Below are positions 7,947-13,809 of a DNA stretch of 64,000 nucleotides, piece after piece. This DNA comes from a virus. The notes below the pieces were generated by a model, which was not told the DNA's origin, made no database searches, and saw only the letters and a list, made by a program, of their open reading frames with translations. Position 1 is the first letter of the stretch, and each line of letters opens with the position of its first letter. A program made the position numbers and the translations under genes. Location of the stretch: IMG/VR virus record IMGVR_UViG_3300028883_000046, positions 1 through 64,000 of that record; one strand, given 5' to 3'.

Positions 7947-8447
7947 ATGTATTACAAACCAAAGTATTTCATACCAGAAGAGATCTTTCCGGAAAGTGTT
8001 GTACGGCTTCATACATTCCTTTCCAAAGGGAAAGTTATCGTATCAGAAAAAATATGGCGCCTTGTTGATAGCAGAGTCTTGATAACGCTCGATAGATTAA
8101 GAGACAGATTTGGCACAATTGTTGTGAATGACTACAGATGGGGCGGCAAGAATCAATATCGCGGATATAGACCGGCTCTTGATTTAATTGACAAATACTA
8201 CTTAGAAGAGACAGGGATATATCGACCCAAATGGAGCTCCTTTACTTCGCAACATTGCTTTGGAAGGGCTATCGATTGCAAGTTTAAATACAAAACTTCA
8301 CAAGAAGTTAGAGACGATATCAAAAAGAACTTTAGTGAATTGACTTATCAAGATATTACTGCTATTGAAGAAAGTGTTGATTGGTTTCACTTCGATGTTA
8401 GAAGTTGGGACCGCAAAACGAACGGAATATTGTTTTTCAGACCGTGA
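7947..8447 (+). CDS. M15-family peptidoglycan peptidase (endolysin or virion lysin)
   Basis: 166 aa. Zinc carboxypeptidases/endopeptidases of the M15 (VanY, D-Ala-D-Ala) family cleave peptide stems of peptidoglycan. The zinc and catalytic pattern is visible: SQHCFGRAID (His103, Asp110), then a Glu at 141/142 and His148 in VDWFHFD. The N-terminal 100 residues carry the substrate-groove region with NDYRWGGKNQYRGYRP. No signal peptide is present, so release needs a holin or the enzyme travels in the virion. Its place among head genes, about 20 kb from the holin candidate, is unusual for a lysis endolysin. Confidence 0.82.
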   Translation: MYYKPKYFIPEEIFPESVVRLHTFLSKGKVIVSEKIWRLVDSRVLITLDRLRDRFGTIVVNDYRWGGKNQYRGYRPALDLIDKYYLEETGIYRPKWSSFTSQHCFGRAIDCKFKYKTSQEVRDDIKKNFSELTYQDITAIEESVDWFHFDVRSWDRKTNGILFFRP

Positions 8448-8473
8448 CAACCTAAAAAAGAAAGGAGAATATT

Positions 8474-8580
8474 ATGCATTAGTTGGTAGAGGCAAAGAAC
8501 TTTTAACTGGCTTGAAAGAAATTCTGGATAGAAAAGTATTTGAGCCTAAACGAGCCCGGATGGGCCAAGGAGCTGGATAG
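8474..8580 (+). pseudogene. Broken small gene (one-base deletion near the start codon)
   Basis: A strong ribosome binding site (AAAGAAAGGAG, to 8466) precedes ATG at 8474-8476, but that ATG opens only MH-stop. The overlapping frame starting with GCA at 8476 runs open to TAG 8578-8580, encoding ALVGRGKELLTGLKEILDRK and then VFEPKRARMGQGAG. Adding one G after the ATG (ATGGCA) would join ribosome site, start and frame into a normal 35-residue protein. A natural frameshift, an assembly error or a non-AUG start are the alternatives. Confidence 0.5.
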
Positions 8581-8582
8581 CT

Positions 8583-9461
8583 ATGACTTGGAAAATTAAA
8601 ATAGACTCAGAAACAAAAGCACCGGTGATCGATGAACAGGGAAAGATTACCTATATCGATCCTGACGGGAAAGAACTGCCGCTCGATCCTCCCGCGATGT
8701 ACCAAAAAATCTCTCAACTGGGGAAAGAGAATCAAAACCATCGAAAGAAGTACGAAGATGTTTTGAACACTCTCAAACCTTTTGAGGGAGTGGAAGATAT
8801 CGCTACCTGGAAAGAAGAGGCAGACAAAGCGTTAGAAACCGTCAAAAACTTTAACGATAAAGATTGGATGAAAGCCGAAAAGGTCGAGGCCCTGAAAAAA
8901 GAAATGGCCCAAGCCTACGAAGAGAAGTTGAAGAAGAAAGATCTATCCTATGCAGAGAAGGAAAAGCTTTACGCGACCGAAAAGGATAAGCTTTCGAACC
9001 AAATCCGAAGACTTCTCGTATCCAACAAGTTCGCCGTATCAAAGTACTTTAGTGGTGGCGGCGATAGCTCAGTGACCATCTTACCCTCGCAAATTGCCGA
9101 AGACCATTTTGGAAAGTATTTCAAAGTGGAAGAAGGTAGCGACGGGATGCCGGTCATTAGGGCTTTTTATTCGAACGGCGATCCGATCATTTCGAAAATC
9201 AACCCTGGCGACAATGCGGATTTTGAAGAAGCAATCGGTCTCATTATCGACCAATATCCGGGGAAAGAAACCATCCTGCGAAGTACTTCTGGAGGCTCAG
9301 GAGGCGGCGGAGGTGGTGGTGCTGATGATCACAAAGAGTCTGGCGACATTGCTTCACTTCGAAAGCAGTACTCCCAGGCCCAACAGGAAGGGAACGCTCG
9401 ATTGGCTATCACTCTAAAAAATCGGATCTTCGAATTAGAGAAGGCAAAAAGAGTAGCATAA
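8583..9461 (+). CDS. Capsid scaffolding protein
   Basis: 292 aa immediately upstream of the major capsid gene. Residues about 40-150 are strongly charged coiled coil (KENQNHRKKYEDVLNTL and following heptads), then a compact domain containing ILPSQIAEDHFGKYF, a Gly-rich linker near residue 245, and a short helical C-terminal segment of the kind that contacts capsid protein. This organisation is typical of the scaffold found with this capsid family. Codon use is more G+C-rich than in neighbouring genes, as expected for a product made in bulk. Confidence 0.8.
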   Translation: MTWKIKIDSETKAPVIDEQGKITYIDPDGKELPLDPPAMYQKISQLGKENQNHRKKYEDVLNTLKPFEGVEDIATWKEEADKALETVKNFNDKDWMKAEKVEALKKEMAQAYEEKLKKKDLSYAEKEKLYATEKDKLSNQIRRLLVSNKFAVSKYFSGGGDSSVTILPSQIAEDHFGKYFKVEEGSDGMPVIRAFYSNGDPIISKINPGDNADFEEAIGLIIDQYPGKETILRSTSGGSGGGGGGGADDHKESGDIASLRKQYSQAQQEGNARLAITLKNRIFELEKAKRVA

Positions 9462-9481
9462 AATACCTCAATAGTTCGGGC

Positions 9482-9536
9482 CATGGTAGTTCTGCCTTAG
9501 CTCAAATCAAAAAAACCAAAGGAGAAAACTACCATG
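9482..9536 (+). promoter_or_regulatory. Hairpin that covers the major capsid start codon
   Basis: CATGGTAGTT at 9482-9491 is perfectly complementary to AACTACCATG at 9527-9536, whose last three bases are the capsid ATG. The 35-base loop holds the ribosome binding site AAAGGAG (9518-9524). In mRNA the start codon would be paired while the ribosome site is exposed. This could tune capsid translation or stabilise the 5' end; the effect is inferred. Confidence 0.6.
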
Positions 9537-10496
9537 TCTAATGTGAATGAAACCGCAACAATTTGGAACTGTCCCAACTACACCGGCGAGCTTTACATGA
9601 TCGGCGCCAACCAAACGCCTTTCCTCAACATGATCGGCGGATTGCAGGGTGGCAAGGTTCGGACCGTTTCTTCTTTCGAATTCGATCTTGCCCAACCGTG
9701 GTCGCTCGAAAGTGCTTCTCAACCCGACGTTAGCGAAACAACTTCCCTGTCCGCTCCCGATCCGTGGACCTATGTTCGCGGCCAGGATACAAACACCGTA
9801 CAGATCTTTCACCGTGCGGTTACCGTGTCCTATGCGAAGCAGTCGGTAACGGGAAGTATTGTCGCCGATGCAACAACCGGCCTTGCTGATGCAAATTCGA
9901 TGCAGCCGATCCAAAACGAGAAGGACTTCCAGATTACTGCTCATATGCGCCAAATTGCAGTAAACTCGGATTACACTTTCTTGAACGGCACATATCAGAA
10001 AGCAACCGATGCCGGTACTGCCGCCAAGTCTCGCGGCATTATTACTGCCTGTGTTTCGAACAGTGTTAATGCGTCCAACGCCGCCCTGTCCCGAACACTT
10101 CTCAATCAACTTATCCGCACCATGGCCGGCAACGGGGCCGAATTCATGAACCCGGTTATCTTCTGCAATGCTTTCCAGAAGCAAAAGATTTCCGAGCTTT
10201 ACGGTTACGCCCCGGACTCCAGGAACGTTGGCGGGCTTAATATCAACCAGATCGAAACCGACTTTGCAGTTGTTGGTGTTGTCTGGGCGCCGAATGTTCC
10301 CGCAAGTACTTTGCTTCTTGCCGACCTGGCAGTATGCAACCCGGTCTTCCTGCCCGTACCCGACAAGGGAGTGCTTTTCTATGAAGAGCTTTCCAAGACC
10401 GGTGCCGCAGAAAAAGGCCAGATCTACGGCCAAATCGGACTTGACTATGGCCCCGAAGAGTACCACGGTAAAATCACTTCGTTGGCCACCAGCTAA
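9534..10496 (+). CDS. Major capsid protein (SU10/DUF5309-like HK97 fold)
   Basis: 320 aa, directly after scaffold. The N-terminal ANQTPFLNMIGG followed by a domain with SFEFDLAQPW, a long helix-rich middle (NEKDFQITAHMRQIAVNSDY) and a late peptidase-like beta region match the DUF5309-type capsid proteins of SU10-like and related phages. There is no delta domain or maturation protease fusion, so a separate scaffold assists assembly. The gene uses clearly G+C-richer codons (many TTC, AAC, GCC) than average for this genome, consistent with the most abundant virion protein. Confidence 0.88.
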   Translation: MSNVNETATIWNCPNYTGELYMIGANQTPFLNMIGGLQGGKVRTVSSFEFDLAQPWSLESASQPDVSETTSLSAPDPWTYVRGQDTNTVQIFHRAVTVSYAKQSVTGSIVADATTGLADANSMQPIQNEKDFQITAHMRQIAVNSDYTFLNGTYQKATDAGTAAKSRGIITACVSNSVNASNAALSRTLLNQLIRTMAGNGAEFMNPVIFCNAFQKQKISELYGYAPDSRNVGGLNINQIETDFAVVGVVWAPNVPASTLLLADLAVCNPVFLPVPDKGVLFYEELSKTGAAEKGQIYGQIGLDYGPEEYHGKITSLATS

Positions 10497-10516
10497 ATCT
10501 CCTTGATTTGAGATTT
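10495..10516 (+). terminator. Weak hairpin after the major capsid gene
   Basis: AAATCTC (10495-10501) pairs with GAGATTT (10510-10516) around an eight-base loop and is followed by T, C and As rather than a long T-run. The stem begins on the stop codon. It may be a partial terminator or an mRNA 3'-end stabiliser behind the capsid gene. Confidence 0.35.
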
Positions 10517-10552
10517 TCAAAATACTTCTATTGAAGGGAAAGGAGATAAGTT

Positions 10553-10774
10553 ATGTCAAGTAAAGATAGATTGGAAATTCGGAACTGGGTTAAAACCAAC
10601 CAGGGTCTTCCGCCTCAATTGCGCGAGTTTTTCGAAGTACTTGATAGAGATCTTCGCGCTAATGACGTTTGGTCGACCACAACCACGACGACTTCCAGCA
10701 CGACCACGACCACTTCGTCTTCGTCAACGACAAGTTCAACGACAAGTTCGTCCACGACGACCACGACTGAGTAG
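10553..10774 (+). CDS. Small protein with 33-residue Thr/Ser tail, 73 aa
   Basis: Residues 1-40 form a small helical domain (NWVKTNQGLPPQLREFFEVL and on to DVW40); residues 41-73 are only Thr and Ser plus a final Glu. Nearly half the protein is therefore mucin-like. It has a GGGAAAGGAGATAAGTT ribosome binding site and lies directly downstream of the major capsid gene, a usual site for head decoration or stabilisation proteins. A surface-exposed, possibly O-glycosylated head or neck component is an inference. Confidence 0.75.
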   Translation: MSSKDRLEIRNWVKTNQGLPPQLREFFEVLDRDLRANDVWSTTTTTTSSTTTTTSSSSTTSSTTSSSTTTTTE

Positions 10775-10810
10775 ACTGTGTTACCGGAAGCGTTTGGGAG
10801 GTAAACCCAA

Positions 10811-11254
10811 ATGGCAACAAAAAGTAAAAGTAAACCCGTAGAAACCGCATGGCGGTTTTATCGATCTAACCTTGCAACGATAGTTTGGGATCCAAACTTG
10901 GACAAAGTACTTGCGGATTTCTCTACGGGAACGTTTATCACGGAAGATCCGAAAGTGGCGAAGAAAATCAGAGAGCTTGGTTATCCTGAGATACCGCTTG
11001 ACGCTACTTCACCACCGCCGGATATAATTATTCAACAACCTGCCTTTGCAATCGATGGCGACGTACCCATCATGGGAAAAGCAGTAGGCGAGAAGCTAAT
11101 GGAGCAAAAGATGAAATTGAAGACAAAGCAAGTTGGCGATCCCGCTCCGCAGGCTCCAGTAGTAAAGGCCGAAACGCCAAAAGCAAAAGCCTCGAAAGCA
11201 AAGCAGGAAGCTCCAAAAAAGAAGTTGAGAAGAAGAAAGAAAACCGCGGCATAG
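10811..11254 (+). CDS. Head-associated protein with Lys/Ala-rich tail, 147 aa
   Basis: Residues about 10-60 hold a small domain (WRFYRSNLATIVWDPN, then a FSTGTFITEDPKVAKKI segment) of the kind found in small phage proteins placed after the capsid gene; residues 110-147 are a Lys/Ala/Pro-rich basic tail. The tail could bind DNA or the acidic inner capsid. No catalytic motif is visible. It has a GGGAGG ribosome site about five bases upstream. Confidence 0.6.
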   Translation: MATKSKSKPVETAWRFYRSNLATIVWDPNLDKVLADFSTGTFITEDPKVAKKIRELGYPEIPLDATSPPPDIIIQQPAFAIDGDVPIMGKAVGEKLMEQKMKLKTKQVGDPAPQAPVVKAETPKAKASKAKQEAPKKKLRRRKKTAA

Positions 11255-11267
11255 GGAGAAATGAAAA

Positions 11268-11705
11268 ATGACGTATTGTGCGGACTCTGATTTATCCAAG
11301 TATCGTCCCAACATTTTAGCTCTCGGGGTGAATGACTGGACGGCTCAAAGGGAGGAAGCATACGCTCTTATTAATCGGGTCGTTTCAACTCGTTGGTATA
11401 GAAAAGTCGCTCCCGATATGGGTTATGATCCAAACATTACTACTTTCAATCCTCTTCTTATCCGAGAGGGAACGCTTACCAGGCTTGAGTCCTTTAAGGC
11501 GCTTGAACTTGCCTATATGTATCTTATGAAGGATTCACCTGAGGCAGATGGCTTCGAGCGAAATGTAAAACTATTTCGGGATCGGTACAACGAAGAGTTA
11601 GAGTTGGTACTTGCACAAGGTATTGACTACGATTGGTCCGATTCCGGAACGTTCGAGGACGACGAAGTATATCTCCGGACAACAAGAAGGCTCGTAAGAG
11701 GTTAG
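11268..11705 (+). CDS. Head-tail connector (head completion) protein
   Basis: 145 aa; mostly helical, beginning MTYCADSDLSKYRPNILALG and with a conserved-looking helix LESFKALELAYMYLMKD. Size, helical character and position between capsid and the neck/tail genes match gp6-like connector proteins that extend the portal. The C-terminus is acidic followed by a basic end. The next gene begins two bases after its stop. Confidence 0.65.
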   Translation: MTYCADSDLSKYRPNILALGVNDWTAQREEAYALINRVVSTRWYRKVAPDMGYDPNITTFNPLLIREGTLTRLESFKALELAYMYLMKDSPEADGFERNVKLFRDRYNEELELVLAQGIDYDWSDSGTFEDDEVYLRTTRRLVRG

Positions 11706-11707
11706 CC

Positions 11708-12181
11708 ATGGCAGTGAGCCAAGAAACCTATATTGATATAAGCGAATTGGAAGAAGTACTTCTAACTCGGCTGGAAAAGTTCGAGAAAAGAATTTTTTCC
11801 AAGGCTCTTATGACAGAAATTGGAAACTTCGCCATGACCAAAATCAAAGTTCGAACGAGCGAAGGAAAAGACGTAGAAGGAAGATATTTCAAACCCTACA
11901 CCGCAAAGTATAAAATGTTCAGGAGAGAAAAAGGTCTACCGACAAATGTGGTAGACCTGTTCCGTACGGGCTCAATGTTGTCTTCTATGACGTATGATCC
12001 TTATGAACGATATGTAAAGATCTTTTTTCTAAATACTTCTGATGAATTCAACGTAAAGAATCCGAAGAAAGCTTTTTTCCTGAATCAGAAAAGACGTTTT
12101 TTTGCCTTGTCTAAAGACGAGGTGGACAAGATTGTCAATATGTGTATCGATTACTATAACAACTTGCTCGACAATATGTAA
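11708..12181 (+). CDS. Neck / tail completion protein (Mu gpG- or gp10-like)
   Basis: 157 aa from the ATG at 11708 (ribosome site AAGAGG); an upstream in-frame start would lie deep in the previous gene. The pattern of an N-terminal helix, MTEIGNFAMTKIKVR, and then GRYFKPYTAKYKMFRREKG before LFRTGSMLSSM is typical of phage virion morphogenesis/neck proteins that complete heads for tail joining. The basic middle region fits contact with DNA or portal. Confidence 0.72.
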   Translation: MAVSQETYIDISELEEVLLTRLEKFEKRIFSKALMTEIGNFAMTKIKVRTSEGKDVEGRYFKPYTAKYKMFRREKGLPTNVVDLFRTGSMLSSMTYDPYERYVKIFFLNTSDEFNVKNPKKAFFLNQKRRFFALSKDEVDKIVNMCIDYYNNLLDNM

Positions 12182-12198
12182 CCGAGGGAGCCTATCTG

Positions 12199-12648
12199 AT
12201 GGCCGAGAATAGTAAGCGCGAGGCAATTATACTTTCCGATATAGCCTTGATTGAGTCTATACCGGCGATTAAAACGGTAGCAAGAAGACTGCCATCATTT
12301 TCTGATTTACAATCCTTTGCTTCCACTCAATTCCCAGCGGTAGCAGTAGTAGGGAGAATTCCCGTTCCTGTAAATCATGTTCAAAGTAGAAATGGCCAGG
12401 TAGATCTAATTGTTTCCGAGCTTCGCGTTGATGCCTATGTCTTCATTCATGAGAACGTAAACGCGGACGCGAAAATATCAAACATCCTGGACGACTTCTG
12501 GGCAGTACTTTATACCAACCCAACCAGAAATAATCTTTGTATGTTTACTTCTCTTGAGGCAACAGAAACAACCGAGACTTGGCCGCCATTTGTGGCTTTC
12601 CAGCTAACCTGTTTTCACAAATATCAACACTCTATTGGAGGAATTTAA
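12199..12648 (+). CDS. Tail terminator protein
   Basis: 149 aa, directly before the tail tube gene, where siphovirus tail terminators (lambda gpU-like) lie. The mixed alpha/beta pattern with the central segment FPAVAVVGRIPVPVNHV and the late AFQLTCFHKYQ strand fits the family fold. It caps the tail tube and provides the head-binding face. The assignment rests on order and size more than on individual motifs. Confidence 0.65.
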   Translation: MAENSKREAIILSDIALIESIPAIKTVARRLPSFSDLQSFASTQFPAVAVVGRIPVPVNHVQSRNGQVDLIVSELRVDAYVFIHENVNADAKISNILDDFWAVLYTNPTRNNLCMFTSLEATETTETWPPFVAFQLTCFHKYQHSIGGI

Positions 12649-12650
12649 TT

Positions 12651-13226
12651 ATGGAAGATGCCCATAGTACTTCTCTATATGCGCCTGCCGGAAGAGGTAT
12701 CTTGTGGATCGCGGAATGGGACGGTACCACACCGCCCACTGATCCTACAGATTATACCGAAATCGGTAACTGCCCGTCGTTTGAAGCGGAACCGACGGTA
12801 GAGCGGCGCCCACACTATTCAAGCCGGTCGGGTCTTCGCACAAGAGATCTTAACCCAATCGTCCAAACGGAATACAATATTACTTTCGAATGCGACGAAC
12901 TATCGGCGAAGAACCTTTCAAGATTTTTCCTGGGTACGTTGAACACTACCACAGGCAGAATCGCCGGGCTTCAAAACGCGGACAAAGAATACGCCTTGAA
13001 GTTCGTTTCCGACAACCCAATCGGGCCGAATGCTACCTATTACTTTCATCGGGTAACAATTGGTCCAAACGGATCTTTGCAACTTATCGGCGATGATTAT
13101 CTGGTCATGAGCTTTACCGGTGAAGGTCTTGCGGACGTGGCAAATCATGCTTCCAGCCCGTACTTCGATATCGCTTACCAGACCACGACCACCACGACAA
13201 CTTCTACTACCAGCACAACCGCTTAA
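12651..13226 (+). CDS. Major tail tube protein with Thr-rich C-terminus
   Basis: 191 aa from ATG 12651, which has the perfect GGAGGAATTTAATT leader; the longer frame from 12579 overlaps the terminator gene and is rejected. The body (SFEAEPTVERRPHYSSRSG, then NITFECDELSAKNLSRFFLG) has the strand-rich pattern of siphovirus tube proteins. The last 14 residues are Thr with two Ser and a final Ala. Because the tube protein is present in many hexameric rings, this tail would be displayed in several hundred copies along the tail. Confidence 0.8.
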   Translation: MEDAHSTSLYAPAGRGILWIAEWDGTTPPTDPTDYTEIGNCPSFEAEPTVERRPHYSSRSGLRTRDLNPIVQTEYNITFECDELSAKNLSRFFLGTLNTTTGRIAGLQNADKEYALKFVSDNPIGPNATYYFHRVTIGPNGSLQLIGDDYLVMSFTGEGLADVANHASSPYFDIAYQTTTTTTTSTTSTTA

Positions 13227-13240
13227 TCAGTGAAGCGGTT
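13217..13240 (+). promoter_or_regulatory. Hairpin over the tube gene stop codon
   Basis: AACCGCTT (13217-13224) and AAGCGGTT (13233-13240) form an 8-bp perfect stem around an eight-base loop, overlapping the tube stop codon. No T-run follows; the ribosome site of the chaperone gene (AGGGAG) begins three bases later. It may protect the abundant tube mRNA 3' end or lower expression of the chaperones downstream. Confidence 0.45.
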
Positions 13241-13254
13241 ATAGGGAGTAAAAC

Positions 13255-13653
13255 ATGAGGAAAAGAGAAGTCATTAAAATCGATGCCAGAGAGTATACCA
13301 TTAAAGAACTTACGGTGGAAGAAATAATCGAGCTGACGCAAGGCTCGGTTTTCTTCTCTGATACGTTAAAAGGTAATGAAAAACAAAAACTGCCGGACAG
13401 TGACGAAATCGGAAGAGTTAAGGGAGATCTTAAAAGAGTAATGGAGAAATGTTGTGATTTTACTCCCGACGATCTTGTAAAGCTCGCGCCATCAGAGATC
13501 AATACCCTTTACGATAAATTCAAGGAAGTAAATTCCGATTTTTTATCTTTTCTAAAAACGATGGGAGTAACAGAAATCCTGGGAAATATAAAAGAGCTGG
13601 TACTCAATCGCTTTTTAAAAACGCTTGTCACCTCATTGAGGCAGGACACTTAA
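13255..13653 (+). CDS. Tail assembly chaperone, short (G) form
   Basis: 132 aa. It lies between tube and tape measure, the invariant place for the G/GT chaperone pair of siphoviruses. The protein is charged and helical (ELTVEEIIELTQGSVFF, later FKEVNSDFLSFLKTMGV). It coats the tape measure protein during tail assembly and is not part of the virion. A TTTAAAA slippery heptamer near its end allows synthesis of the longer form. Confidence 0.82.
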   Translation: MRKREVIKIDAREYTIKELTVEEIIELTQGSVFFSDTLKGNEKQKLPDSDEIGRVKGDLKRVMEKCCDFTPDDLVKLAPSEINTLYDKFKEVNSDFLSFLKTMGVTEILGNIKELVLNRFLKTLVTSLRQDT

Positions 13654-13805
13654 ACGTTTTTCAGTATGGCTTCTCATATTTTCTCCATGCTTTAAACGAG
13701 CACCAAATCATCATGAATATAGAAAGAAAAAACATTGCCATAGCATTTAGAGTAGCACGTTATGCCACGCCAAGGGAATGGAAGAAATTCATGAAAAGGA
13801 AGTGA
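13255..13805 (+). CDS. Tail assembly chaperone, long (GT) form made by -1 frameshift
   Basis: At 13614-13620 the zero frame reads T TTA AAA. A -1 slip there continues in an open frame to TGA 13803-13805, adding about 62 residues that include EAGHLNVFQYGFSYFLHALN and end in ATPREWKKFMKRK. The extension has the Arg/aromatic character of T domains, which bind the tube protein, and ends five bases before the tape measure ATG. This is the established lambda-type G/GT arrangement. An internal ATG at about 13714 could also be used but lacks a ribosome site. Confidence 0.8.
13614..13620 (+). other. -1 ribosomal frameshift site (TTTAAAA)
   Basis: The heptamer TTTAAAA has the X XXY YYZ form in the chaperone frame (codons TTA AAA), slipping to TTT AAA. 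It lies 33 bases before the zero-frame stop at 13651-13653, and the -1 frame is open across it. The run CTTTTTAAAAACG gives additional slippage freedom. Confidence 0.78.
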
Positions 13806-13809
13806 AGCA

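Noticed and set aside
8365-8580. 71-codon frame starting inside the M15 peptidase gene
   Set aside because: The start lies deep in the peptidase gene without a ribosome site; only its 3' part is considered, as a broken small gene.
9507-10520. Antisense open frame of 337 codons over the major capsid gene
   Set aside because: A by-product of the G+C-rich codon use of the capsid gene; no ribosome site and no family pattern.
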